A stretch of 64,000 bases of DNA, from the NCBI RefSeq assembly GCF_016894445.1, contig NZ_CP056775.1, forward strand, positions 4,824,001-4,888,000. Reading direction: 5' to 3'. Below, piece by piece: positions 1 through 9,800 of the stretch. The notes beneath the pieces are model-generated. The model had not been told where the DNA came from. It ran no database searches and saw nothing but the letters and a program-made list of their open reading frames with translations. The position numbers and the translations under genes were made by a program. Numbering within the stretch: the first letter of the stretch is position 1; every line of letters begins with the position of its first letter. This DNA is from Dyadobacter sandarakinus (GTDB lineage Bacteria > Bacteroidota > Bacteroidia > Cytophagales > Spirosomataceae).

Positions 1-90
1 AAGGTATGCTTGCATACTATCCTGTGTTTTACAAAAATATGCAAATGCCCGAACGATGCAAGTATCCCTCCCGTGTTTTATCCCCAACCA

Positions 91-160
91 CCCTGACTAC
101 ACCTGACTACCCCTGACCACCCCTGACTACACCTGACAATCCCCAACCACCCCAACAATC
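91..160. repeat. Degenerate decamer tandem repeat
   Basis: About seven 10-base units follow one another. They are variants of CCCTGACTAC (ACCTGACTAC, CCCTGACCAC, ACCTGACAAT, CCCCAACCAC). The tract lies just downstream of the stop codon of the minus-strand secreted protein gene. One strand is C-rich and nearly G-free. No conserved spacer is present, so it is not CRISPR-like. Confidence 0.75.
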
Positions 161-162
161 CC

Positions 163-3048
163 CTACCTCTTAAAAACCCTGAATTGCTTCAAAAGCATAC
201 CTCCGCTTTCTATCCTGAGAAAGTAAATGCCCGACGAAATGCCGGCTTTTGAAAGGTCGATATTCGCCAGGTAGTCTGATACCTTCACCAGGCTTGGCGG
301 GATGTGCGCCACTTTTCCCAAGGAGTTGACGATGGTGTACTGAATGTCAGCAGGTTGAAGGTCCTGTGGGAGTTTTACATTAAAAACATTTTCAACCGGG
401 TTCGGGTAAAAACGCCAGTCTTCCATATCCCCCGCGATGTTCAGCGAGTCGGAGTACGCAATACTGAATTGAATGGAATTGGTTACAATCGCCGAATCCT
501 CCTTTGCTGCCGTAACCGTGAGCGTGTACCTTCCGACATATGGAGCAAAGCCCGAGCCATTTTCAAATAAGGCATAGGGGAAAGTAGAGGTTGTCGAGTG
601 ACGTTTGTAAGGTCCTGTAAGATCAAAGGTAACCTGGTCATACTCAAAGTTACCGTATGCAAAGATGTTCAGGAGTGGCGGAAGGTCCGCAGATTGCAGC
701 GCATCATTGCCCGACAGTTTACGCAGCACCTGCTGGTCTACCCGGCTGCCGCCCTGTACGAGCTCAAACCGTATTTCCGGAATCTCTACCTTCAGGATAA
801 ACGGGATCTCCACATATGCGCCGCCATTGTCATACGCCCTCACAATCAGCCGGTATTCACCTTCTTCGGTAGGGGTGCCGGAGAAAACATTCAGTGAAAA
901 GTCCAGCCAGGAAGGTCTGTTCTGAATGGTAATCGCCGAAATATAGCCATCCGGGTCACCAAAAATATTGGTTGGAAGAATGTACGAAAACGGCATGTTT
1001 ACCTGTGCGTACTTTACCGGCAGGGTACTGCTGGCGTAGGGTGGTGCATTGAGGTACTGGGGCTCCACCACCCTGATTGTAAAGTAGGTTTCGACAAATG
1101 CGTCCTGGTTGTCATACGCTTTCAGGATAATGCGCGACTGCCCCAGCGTGCGGGGAGTACCGCTGAGGGTATTGCCCGAAAACGTGAGCCAGGGCGGCAG
1201 CTCGCTGGCTTCAATGCGGGTGATCCGGCCGTCGCTGTCTGCAAATGCATTAGCCGGAATCTGCAGGCTGAATGCCTCATTCAGACCAGCGAGCTGATTG
1301 GTGAAGTTAGCATTGACGGTAGGCGGTTTGTTAAGATTGTCGCGCGCTTCAACCCGGATTGTAAAAAATGCCTCCGCAGAGCCGCCTTCATCATCAATCC
1401 CGCGTACTGCAATGCGGAAGTCGCCCAATGCAGTCGGGCGGCCACGCAGTTGTCCGCTCTGGTAAGTGAGCCATGCAGGAAGCGTCCCGGTTTCGATTCT
1501 GACGATCGTTCCGTCCACGTCGGAAAAGGTATCCGTAGGCAACCGGTAGGTGAAATCCTTGTTGACTGCGATAATCTGCATGGGTACCGGCCTGAACACG
1601 TATGGCGGATAATTGGAGGCATCATCCCAGTATGCAGGCGCAAGCAGGTCCTCGTCCAGATGTATTTTGATCGGTCTTGGATTGGCAGGGTCGGCGTAGG
1701 CGCGTTTAGCCCATTCGTTATAAATGACGTTGATAGGTCCGCCCTTTTCCACCGCAGCCGACAGCCGGTAGCCTACCGAGTCGGCATACTGGATCACCGG
1801 GATGGGCCTGGGAAGCCAGTTGGCAGCAGCCGGACGCAGGAACGATTCCGACCGGGCCATTTCCGGAGGAGTTGTAATTACTACCGCCACGATATTGGCA
1901 CCATGCTCAAAGTTTTCATTGATCTGCTTCAAATGCGCGCTGCCATCAAAGTAGGAGCTGACAAACAGTTCGTTTGCTGTAATGAAATCTGCGGGAGCAT
2001 CACTTTTCAGAATGTCCACCGACCAGCGGTGATCGTGCGTGGCAAGGTTGTCGTTGATCTTGATACCATCGGTGTTTTTGTTGAGATCGCGGAATGCAAG
2101 CGTGCCGCGCATGACCGAAGGTGCATCAAACACAGAACCATAGTCGGACACGAACCGGATCGCAGGGTCAACCTCTTTGACAGCCGAGATCAGCTGATCC
2201 GTATAATTTCTGAAAATAATATGCCGGTAGAGATACCAGTCTTTCCCGGCCCGCTGCTTGAAAGAGTTGATCGGCTCCCAGCCCGTAGACGGCGCCGGGG
2301 CTTCCTCAAAAGACTTATAGGTGGTACCCCAAAGGAAGTTCAGGCGCTCGATCTTTTTGTAGTGTTCTTTCAGAAAGGCCTGAAAGCCCTTTTCCATGGT
2401 TCTTGAGTAATCATAAACTGCCGAGGTTTCCACTCCGTTTACAATAAGTCCTGATGGATATTCGCCTTCCTGGGTACTGGTATTTGTTACGGATACAAAA
2501 AGAAGCTTGTTGTCGGTCCGCAGGTATTTGTAGCGCGTAGTTACTGCTTTCACAAACGCGACGGCCTTGTTAAGAATGGACTGATTGTCGAACCCGAAAA
2601 ATGTATCCTGGTACCCGCTCAGCAGCGGAAGCCGTGAGTGGCTGAACTGGCTGTCTTCGGTGGTCCAGAATCCATTGATGCGTGTGATATTCCGTCCGAT
2701 ATGGATCCTCAGGGCTACTTTCATGCCCAGATCGGTCGCAATTTTGATCTGCTCGTCATACTTTGCCCATTGAGGGGCACCGTCGGGCGTGGCGTATATT
2801 TTATCCCAGGGAATGGTAATGTAAACCGAATTAAGCCCGTAGGAAGCCGCAGAGCGTATGAGGTCGGGCTCGGGTCCGCGGTTGGCAGCATCGGTCAGGT
2901 TCAGCAGCATCAATGCAAGGTACCGCTGGTGATCTGCTTCGGTTGTTCCGGATGTGCCCTGCGCAGTGGCCACTGTGCCAAAAAGCCAGAAAACAAGCAG
3001 TAGTGCAAACCTGGACAAGCAGTAAGCAACCGAAGTAAAGTAATGCAT
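163..3048 (-). CDS. Secreted glycoside hydrolase-like protein with Ig/cadherin-like repeats and T9SS tail
   Basis: The 961-residue product has an N-terminal signal peptide ending near ATAQG. Residues about 40-470 resemble a (beta/alpha)8 glycoside hydrolase of the GH42 / beta-galactosidase type. Three similar putative-Ig (He_PIG or dystroglycan-cadherin-like) repeats follow at about 490-760, each with a D-DG-I-R-I element and a PxWLxF motif. The last ~75 residues are a type IX secretion type A sorting domain, with the FYPNPV box and a GIYFLRI ending. It is therefore probably exported and surface-attached or released by T9SS to act on a glycan. The substrate cannot be told and I have not assigned catalytic glutamates. 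It starts 1 bp after the upstream glycosyltransferase stop codon, so co-transcription is likely. Confidence 0.8.
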   Translation of the reverse strand: MHYFTSVAYCLSRFALLLVFWLFGTVATAQGTSGTTEADHQRYLALMLLNLTDAANRGPEPDLIRSAASYGLNSVYITIPWDKIYATPDGAPQWAKYDEQIKIATDLGMKVALRIHIGRNITRINGFWTTEDSQFSHSRLPLLSGYQDTFFGFDNQSILNKAVAFVKAVTTRYKYLRTDNKLLFVSVTNTSTQEGEYPSGLIVNGVETSAVYDYSRTMEKGFQAFLKEHYKKIERLNFLWGTTYKSFEEAPAPSTGWEPINSFKQRAGKDWYLYRHIIFRNYTDQLISAVKEVDPAIRFVSDYGSVFDAPSVMRGTLAFRDLNKNTDGIKINDNLATHDHRWSVDILKSDAPADFITANELFVSSYFDGSAHLKQINENFEHGANIVAVVITTPPEMARSESFLRPAAANWLPRPIPVIQYADSVGYRLSAAVEKGGPINVIYNEWAKRAYADPANPRPIKIHLDEDLLAPAYWDDASNYPPYVFRPVPMQIIAVNKDFTYRLPTDTFSDVDGTIVRIETGTLPAWLTYQSGQLRGRPTALGDFRIAVRGIDDEGGSAEAFFTIRVEARDNLNKPPTVNANFTNQLAGLNEAFSLQIPANAFADSDGRITRIEASELPPWLTFSGNTLSGTPRTLGQSRIILKAYDNQDAFVETYFTIRVVEPQYLNAPPYASSTLPVKYAQVNMPFSYILPTNIFGDPDGYISAITIQNRPSWLDFSLNVFSGTPTEEGEYRLIVRAYDNGGAYVEIPFILKVEIPEIRFELVQGGSRVDQQVLRKLSGNDALQSADLPPLLNIFAYGNFEYDQVTFDLTGPYKRHSTTSTFPYALFENGSGFAPYVGRYTLTVTAAKEDSAIVTNSIQFSIAYSDSLNIAGDMEDWRFYPNPVENVFNVKLPQDLQPADIQYTIVNSLGKVAHIPPSLVKVSDYLANIDLSKAGISSGIYFLRIESGGMLLKQFRVFKR

Positions 3049-3049
3049 G

Positions 3050-4162
3050 CTAAGTGTTTTTGGTGATTAAACTGATCCAGTTATTATAGCCGTTCTCCAC
3101 ATTAAATCTGCTGGCTACTGCTACGCTTTTGTTGCTGTCGGCAGGTACTTCTCCTGTCATCACGGCACGCATCGCATGTACCAGCTGCTTTATGCTGATC
3201 TCCTCCGTTACAATGCCCATACCATCCTCTACAAACTCCGAAACGCCGCCCGACGGAAATGAAACAATCGGTTTGCCCAAAAGCGCGGCCTCTATCATTA
3301 CCAGCGGAAAAGGATCCTGTCGGGACGTCAGCAAAAAACCATTTCCTGCGTGCAGGTAATGATAGTAGTCTTCCTTTTGCTTGCCTACAAGATGCACCCT
3401 GGTGGCTGAGGCCTGGTTGCGGCATCGTTGTTCGGTGTAATACACCAGCCCGTCGTCAATGCGGGCGCCTACCCATATCAAGTGAACGCGGGGATCGTTC
3501 AATTCTTGCGCAATATCCGGCAGCATATCGAAACCCTTGCGCTCAGAAGTCATCCCTGAAAGCACCCATACAAAATCGGACTCGGCAATACCAAGCTGCT
3601 GCCTCAGTACCTTGGCCCGCGCCGTATCCCGGGTAACCAGGCTGCTGTCGATAAAGGAATACAGCAGGCCCACCTGAGCGCCGCCTGCTGCTTTGAGCGC
3701 ATTGCAGGTTACCTGTGAGCACCCGATCAGCAGGTGCGAGTAATCGATAATGCTTTTGAAATCGTTGCCGCTGAGGTAGGCATAAGTGAGCGGCAGCTCG
3801 TGGAAATGGGTAATTACTTTTATGGAAGACTCTCTTGCCACCATAATCGCCTCGGGGATCATGGTCGTATTTACATACCAGAAATCCGCCTTAAAATCCT
3901 TTGCAAGCTTGCGCAGGTACCTGAGCGTGGGATTTACACCCACGTGGTAGGAAATCTTCTGAAGAACGTTGAATTTTTTGGGGGCAATGTAAACCGGGAC
4001 ATCATCCGGGAACTCCTGCAGCAGCTCGCCGTCTGCAAAGCTTACGATCCCGATGTCGAATGCAGTCCGGTCAATTTTTCTGACGATGTACAGCAGCATC
4101 ATTTCTGATCCTGTCCGTGTGGCATAGGGTGTGAAAAAAAGGATTCTTTTTTTTGCTTTCAT
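3050..4162 (-). CDS. Glycosyltransferase, GT4-like (family 1)
   Basis: The 370-residue protein has a GT-B fold pattern. An N-terminal domain carries the ATRTGSEMMLLYIV start, and the C-terminal nucleotide-sugar domain has GMTSERKGFDMLP and a DPFPLVMIEAALLGKPIV segment. The latter matches the family EX7E motif but has Asp in place of the first Glu. It likely transfers a sugar during surface polysaccharide or glycoprotein synthesis in the cytoplasm. Its start overlaps the stop of the GT2 gene by 4 bp (ATGA), which indicates translational coupling. Donor and acceptor are unknown. Confidence 0.85.
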   Translation of the reverse strand: MKAKKRILFFTPYATRTGSEMMLLYIVRKIDRTAFDIGIVSFADGELLQEFPDDVPVYIAPKKFNVLQKISYHVGVNPTLRYLRKLAKDFKADFWYVNTTMIPEAIMVARESSIKVITHFHELPLTYAYLSGNDFKSIIDYSHLLIGCSQVTCNALKAAGGAQVGLLYSFIDSSLVTRDTARAKVLRQQLGIAESDFVWVLSGMTSERKGFDMLPDIAQELNDPRVHLIWVGARIDDGLVYYTEQRCRNQASATRVHLVGKQKEDYYHYLHAGNGFLLTSRQDPFPLVMIEAALLGKPIVSFPSGGVSEFVEDGMGIVTEEISIKQLVHAMRAVMTGEVPADSNKSVAVASRFNVENGYNNWISLITKNT

Positions 4163-5166
4163 GGTGAGGAGGTTAACAAATCTATATTTTCATTGGGCTT
4201 GATGCGGTAGAGTCCTTTTTTGAGTAAAAGTGTTTTCCAGAAGTACCGGAGCAAAACCCTTGTTTTCCTTACATATATCTGCTGGGTGCGCAGCTCCGAA
4301 AACGGGCTTCCGCCTTTTTTCAGGTTCAGTACCATTTTCCAGATATAAATAACCGGGATCATCAGGATGTAATGCGTGATCAGCAGCAGGTAGTTAAACA
4401 ATCCGTACTGCTTGCGGATCCATAAAAAGTTAGATACCTGCATTTGCGTGCTGAAACGGTTGATCCACGAAATATTGGTGCGCCTGAAAGGATTTTCGTT
4501 TTCAAGATGCAGGAAGGTACAATCCCTGAAATAACAAAGCCTGCCCAGTTTCCCCAGCCTGCCCGACCATTCTACATCCTCGCCGTACATAAAAAAATCG
4601 CTGCTGAACCCACCCGTTTTTTCAAATCCTTCGCGCCTCAGAAAAATGAATGCACCTACCAGCCAGTCGTGCTGTTCAGGGTCGGAGTAGGTCGGTTCGG
4701 GATAAAGCCTGGCCACAATTTTGTCGACCAGCCTGCCCGGAGGAAGTATGAAAAACGTTTTACGGAAATCGTTGAAGCTCTTGTAAAAAGGCATGGGCGA
4801 GCCGTCGGGATAGAGCTGCAGTGCACCCGCAGCAATGACATCCGGCTGGCGGTTCATCCGCTCATAACAGCGTCCGATCACATTGTCGGTCACAAGCGTA
4901 TCCGCATTCAGAAGAAGAAAGTACCGGCCCTGGGCCACGGCCATACCCGCATTGTTGGCAATACCAAAACCCACGTTCGATGCCATGTTGATCATGCGCA
5001 CTCCCGGGTAAGCCTGGCGGATCAGGGCTCCGCCGCCATGCTCAGGATCATTATCCACGATGATCACTTCAAAAGTTACTCCCGAAGTAAATTGATGAAT
5101 GGAATTCAGGCAATTGATGATCAGTTGAGGTGTGCGATAGTTGATAATGACAATGGAAACATCCAT
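4159..5166 (-). CDS. Glycosyltransferase family 2 (rhamnosyltransferase-like)
   Basis: I chose the ATG at 5166 (MDVSIVIINYRTP), which gives 335 residues; the 25 in-frame codons upstream do not look like GT2 sequence. GT-A features are the N-terminal SIVIINYRTPQLI strand, the LLLNADT segment where the family usually has an NPD/DxD metal site, and the MYGEDVEWSGR acceptor-site motif. Hydrophobic stretches near residues 265-285 suggest peripheral membrane contact. It resembles the rhamnosyltransferase-like GT2 group used in polysaccharide assembly. It is coupled to the GT4 gene downstream, and with the secreted hydrolase forms a short minus-strand unit. Confidence 0.85.
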   Translation of the reverse strand: MDVSIVIINYRTPQLIINCLNSIHQFTSGVTFEVIIVDNDPEHGGGALIRQAYPGVRMINMASNVGFGIANNAGMAVAQGRYFLLLNADTLVTDNVIGRCYERMNRQPDVIAAGALQLYPDGSPMPFYKSFNDFRKTFFILPPGRLVDKIVARLYPEPTYSDPEQHDWLVGAFIFLRREGFEKTGGFSSDFFMYGEDVEWSGRLGKLGRLCYFRDCTFLHLENENPFRRTNISWINRFSTQMQVSNFLWIRKQYGLFNYLLLITHYILMIPVIYIWKMVLNLKKGGSPFSELRTQQIYVRKTRVLLRYFWKTLLLKKGLYRIKPNENIDLLTSSP

Positions 5167-5191
5167 GTAATTGCGGGTGCATGTTTGGAGC

Positions 5192-5237
5192 AAAAATAAA
5201 AAATCTGCGCGGAAGACAAGAATCCCGACCGCGCAGA
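5192..5237 (-). terminator. Rho-independent terminator of the thiolase gene
   Basis: A perfect 9-bp stem (TCTGCGCGG at 5204-5212 with CCGCGCAGA at 5229-5237) is followed, on the minus strand, by a T-rich tract at 5192-5203. It lies between the thiolase stop and the GT2 start and separates the two transcripts. Confidence 0.75.
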
Positions 5238-5269
5238 CCAACGATTATGGCAGATTTGTTATCCTCAGG

Positions 5270-6448
5270 TTAATTTAACCGCTCGTATATTCCGGCTACT
5301 CCCTGCCCTCCGCCTACGCAGGCAGTGACCATACCATATTTCTGATTGCGGCGCCTCATTTCGTCAAAAAGCTGTACAGACAGCCGCGCACCGGTGGAGC
5401 CCAGCGCATGTCCCAGCGCGATTGCGCCTCCGTTCGGGTTTACAATTTCAGGGTCAATGCCGAGCTGCCGGATCACGGCTAATGATTGTGCGGCAAATGC
5501 TTCATTCAGCTCGATCTGTTCAATATCGTTCAGCTGTAATCCTGCCTGCCTGAGTGCCAGGGGCACGGCCTGTACCGGTCCGATGCCCATTACGCGCGGA
5601 TCCACGCCGGCAGTAGCATAGGAGAGCATCCTGGCTACCGGGTTAAGGTGCAGCTCATTCATCAGTTTTTCAGACATTACAATCACAAATGCAGCCCCGT
5701 CCGAAGTTTGGGAAGAGTTGCCGGCCGTAACCGATCCGCCTGCTGCAAATACGGGTTTGAGCCTGGCCAGAGCTTCCAGGGATGTATCCGCGCGCGGGCC
5801 TTCGTCCTGCGCTACGACCACTTCTTTTGTTTTCTTTTTACCAGATGCTGCATCAAAGTAGGTTTCCTGAATGGTAACCGGCACAATTTGTGCATCAAAA
5901 AGGCCCTGCTGCTGGGCTCTCAGCGCCTTTTGATGTGACTGGTAAGAAAATTCGTCCTGGTCATCCCGGCTGATCCCGTAGTCTTTGGCCACCTGCTCGG
6001 CGGTAAGTCCCATGCTCAGGTAATAATCGGGGTGGTGTGTGGCAATATCATAGTTAAGTGCCGTTTTCCAGCCCATGGTCGGTACCATAGACATTGATTC
6101 TGTACCTCCCGCAATGATGCATTCGGCCATACCGGCATGGATCTTGGCCGCTGCCATCGCAATGGCCTCCACGCCCGACCCGCAGTACCGGTTGATGGTA
6201 ATCCCCGAAACATGTTGCGGAAGCGCCAGCAATGCTACGAAACGCCCCATCTGCATACCCTGCTCAGCTTCGGGCACCGCATTGCCTACAATCACATCGT
6301 CCACCCGTGAAGGGTCGAGCTCGGGCACTTTACCCAGCAGGTGCCGGATCACGCTTGCTCCGAGGTCGTCAGGACGGGTAAACCTGAACCCGCCTTTTCC
6401 CGCTTTCCCTACTGCACTCCGGTAGCCGGCGATGATATATGCATTCAT
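5270..6448 (-). CDS. Acetyl-CoA acyltransferase (thiolase)
   Basis: The 392-residue product has all the thiolase landmarks: nucleophilic Cys89 in INRYCGSG, the NEAFAAQ motif, the GGAIALGHALGSTGAR segment with the catalytic His, and a second Cys in TACVGGGQG near the C-terminus. It would act in the cytoplasm, either thiolysing 3-ketoacyl-CoA in beta-oxidation or condensing acetyl-CoA. No FadB-like or reductase gene is next to it, so degradative and biosynthetic roles cannot be separated. It has its own promoter candidate and terminator and is probably monocistronic. Confidence 0.93.
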   Translation of the reverse strand: MNAYIIAGYRSAVGKAGKGGFRFTRPDDLGASVIRHLLGKVPELDPSRVDDVIVGNAVPEAEQGMQMGRFVALLALPQHVSGITINRYCGSGVEAIAMAAAKIHAGMAECIIAGGTESMSMVPTMGWKTALNYDIATHHPDYYLSMGLTAEQVAKDYGISRDDQDEFSYQSHQKALRAQQQGLFDAQIVPVTIQETYFDAASGKKKTKEVVVAQDEGPRADTSLEALARLKPVFAAGGSVTAGNSSQTSDGAAFVIVMSEKLMNELHLNPVARMLSYATAGVDPRVMGIGPVQAVPLALRQAGLQLNDIEQIELNEAFAAQSLAVIRQLGIDPEIVNPNGGAIALGHALGSTGARLSVQLFDEMRRRNQKYGMVTACVGGGQGVAGIYERLN

Positions 6449-6496
6449 AAGAATTAGTATTTAAACACGTTTGTATAAAGTAGTATGCGCGCATAC

Positions 6497-6527
6497 CAAA
6501 GATAATAACCCGGCATAAAACAACCAA
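6497..6527 (-). promoter_or_regulatory. Bacteroidota-type promoter for the thiolase gene
   Basis: On the minus strand, ATTGG (TTG at 6527-6525) and a perfect -7 box TATCTTTG (6504-6497) are separated by 20 bases. This fits the Bacteroidota consensus TTTG-N19/20-TAnnTTTG. Transcription would start near 6490, about 40 bases before the start codon. Confidence 0.6.
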
Positions 6528-6675
6528 TGCCGGTGGTTTGTTTGCAGTCGTGTGCACTTTTATATTCTTTATTGATGTTTTACAAATGCAGCATTCAAAA
6601 ATTACTTTCCGGCTTTTACCACACAACTCAGCTATCTGTTTCTGCATTAGAGTTGTATTAGGATTGTAAAAGTTG

Positions 6676-6708
6676 TTGCGCAATAGTATCTTCAATCAGC
6701 TACCTTTG
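6676..6708 (+). promoter_or_regulatory. Promoter candidate for secA
   Basis: TTG at 6676-6678 lies 22 bases before a perfect TAnnTTTG box (TACCTTTG, 6701-6708). The spacer is slightly longer than usual. The implied leader is about 95 bases. Confidence 0.45.
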
Positions 6709-6808
6709 AGGTTCAAAACCTTGGTGCCTCTGACAAAGTGGCAATCATCAGGTATCGGCCTGATGTTTTTAACGGAACTGAAACTGCGTCAAAAACATAT
6801 ATAAAGTC

Positions 6809-9800
6809 ATGTTTAAAATATTTTCAAAGCTATTTGGGACTAAATCGGAGCGCGATCTCAAGGAGCTCAATCCTTATGTTGACAAGATCAATGCCGAGTA
6901 TGCCCTCCTGGCTTCGCTGACCAATGACGAACTTCGTGCGCAGTCGGAAGGACTGAAGCAGCAGATAAAAACGAGTCTCCAGGACATCGACAATCAGCTG
7001 GACACACTTCGCCAGCAAGCCGCTGACGAGCCGAATGTTGATAAAAAAGAAGCAATTTTTAAAAGAATTGATACCCTTGAACAGGACCGCGACAAGGAAC
7101 TTGAAAAAGTGCTGCTCGATATCCTTCCCAAGGCATTCGCTATTGTTAAAGATACAGCCCGCCGTTTTAAAGATAACGATAGAATTGAAGTTACAGCTTC
7201 CCAGTTCGATCGTGAAATAGCAGGCAGAAAGGCTCACGTAGCTATTGAAGGCGATAAAGCAGTGTGGAACACTACCTGGGATGTGATCGGCCAGCCCATC
7301 AAATGGAGCATGTTACATTACGATGTGCAGCTTATTGGTGGCGTGGTATTGCACCAGGGTAAAATCGCCGAAATGGCGACAGGTGAAGGTAAGACCCTGG
7401 TCGCTACCCTGCCTGCATTCCTCAACGCACTGGCAGGTCAGGGCGTGCATATCGTTACAGTAAATGACTACCTGGCCAAACGGGATGCCGAGTGGAATGC
7501 GCCTTTGTTTGAGTTCCATGGTATGGCGGTAGATTGTATCGACCGTCACCAGCCAAATACCATAGCCAGGCGCAATGCGTACAAAGCAGACCTTACTTAC
7601 GGTACCAACAATGAGTTCGGGTTTGACTACCTGCGTGACAATATGTCACGCACGCCTGAGGAGCTCGTTCAGCGCAAGCACCACTTCGCCATGGTGGATG
7701 AGGTTGACTCCGTTTTAATCGATGATGCGCGTACGCCTTTGATCATTAGTGGTCCGGTACCAAGAGGTGATGAGCAGGAGTACCTGGAACTGAAACCCCG
7801 CGTGTCAAGGATTGTGGAAGCACAAAAAAGGCTGGCGATGGAGTTCCTGAATGATGCCAAAAGAAAGCTTGCAGCAGGAGATAAAAAAGAAGGCGGACTG
7901 GCACTGTTCCGGGCACACCGCGGTATGCCCAAGTACAAGCCGCTGATCAAATACCTGAGTGAGCCGGGCATTAAAGCGACCATGCAGGAGTCGGAATCCA
8001 TTTACCTGGCTGAAAATCAGAAGCTGATGCCGCAGGCGGATGAACCGCTTTACTTCACCATCGACGAGCGCCATAACAGCATTGAGCTTACCGAGAAAGG
8101 AATTGACTTCCTGACAGGAGAATCCGAAGAAACCAACTTCTTTATCCTCCCCGACATTGCAGTAGACCTGGATGCCATTGAAAAAGACGCCTCTGTTTCA
8201 GAGCAGGAGCGTGTGATCAGGAAAGAGGCATTAATACGTGATTATTCTGTAAAAACGGCGCGTATCCACACGGTCAATCAGCTTTTGAAAGCATTTACGC
8301 TTTTTGAAAAAGATGTGGAGTACGTAATTATTGATGGTAAGGTCAAAATTGTAGACGAGCAGACCGGCCGTATCATGGAGGGTCGCCGCTACTCTGACGG
8401 ACTCCACCAGGCGATCGAAGCCAAGGAAAACGTGCGGGTGGAGGATGCTACCCAGACCTACGCTACCGTTACGCTCCAGAACTACTTCAGGATGTACCAC
8501 AAGCTGGCCGGTATGACCGGTACTGCGGAAACAGAAGCAGGTGAATTCTGGGAAATTTATAAACTGGACGTAGTATCGATCCCGACCAATAAGGGTATTG
8601 TCCGGAAAGATCAGGAAGATAAAGTATACCGGTCGGTGCGTGAGAAGTACAATGCAGTTACCGACGAGATTGTGGAACTGGTGGAAGCCGGGAGACCGGT
8701 ACTTGTAGGTACCACGTCGGTTGAAAATTCCGAAATCATCAGCCGGATGCTGACCCTGCGCAAGATCCCCCACCAGGTACTGAATGCAAAGCAGCACCAG
8801 CGTGAGGCCGAAGTAGTGGCTGAGGCTGGTAAGCCCGGAACCGTGACAATCGCTACCAACATGGCGGGTCGTGGTACGGATATCAAGCTGACTCCGGAAG
8901 CCAAAAACTCGGGAGGGTTGGCGATTATAGGTACCGAGCGCCACGAGAGCCGGCGTGTTGACAGGCAGCTGCGTGGCCGGTCTGGTCGCCAGGGTGACCC
9001 CGGATCGTCCCAGTTTTTTGTGTCTCTGGAAGATAACCTGATGCGCCTTTTCGGCTCAGACCGGATGGCGAAGGTGATGGACCGTATGGGCCTCGAAGAA
9101 GGAGAGGTGATCCAGAGCGGTATGATTACCAAATCCATTGAACGTGCGCAGAAAAAGGTAGAGGAAAATAACTTCGGAATGCGTAAACGCCTGCTGGAAT
9201 ATGACGATGTCATGAACTACCAGCGTGAAGCGATCTATACACGTCGGCGTAATGCATTGTTCGGAGACCGTCTGGCGGTGGATATTGCCAATACCCTGTA
9301 TGATGTATGTGACGAGCTGGTTAATACAGCCGGAACGTATGCCGAGCTGGAACTGGCAGCGATAACTACGCTGGCTATGGAGCTGCCGTTCAACGAAAAT
9401 GAATATGCATTGCTCAAACCTGCCGATCGCTCCCAAAAATTGTACGATGCGGCAGAAGCACAATACCAGGGCAAGAATCAGGAGATTTCGAATAAGGCAC
9501 TTCCTGTACTGACGTCAATACTGGTGGACCGGGCAGGTGCGGTATCCGACATTATGATTCCGTTCAGTGACGGTATCCGCCAGGCCGGAGTTGTGGTCAA
9601 CATCAAAAAGGCGATTACCAATGATGGACGCGAGATCACCAATGAAATGGAGAAAGCGATCGTTCTGTCGCTGATCGACCAGGAATGGAAGGAGCACCTT
9701 CGCGAGATGGATGACCTGAAACAGTCTGTACAAAATGCCGTTTTTGAACAGAAGGATCCTTTGCTGATCTATAAATTCGAATCGGTTGAGCTGTTCAAGC

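Larger units (their letters stand above)
6449..6808. other. Divergent intergenic region between thiolase and secA
   Basis: This 360-bp AT-rich spacer separates two divergent genes. Apart from one promoter candidate for each gene I see no convincing gene, RNA or repeat. Open frames crossing it show no family resemblance. Confidence 0.6.

Noticed and set aside
91..160. CRISPR array
   Set aside because: The units are only 10 bases with no spacers.
1450..2406. 318-codon plus-strand open frame
   Set aside because: It lies wholly antisense to the T9SS cargo gene, shows no family features and has Arg/His-rich shadow composition.
5191..5219. TATTTTTG box plus TTG on the minus strand, promoter-like for the GT2 gene
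   Set aside because: The box is the T-tract of the thiolase terminator and the TTG lies inside its hairpin loop, so coincidence is more likely.
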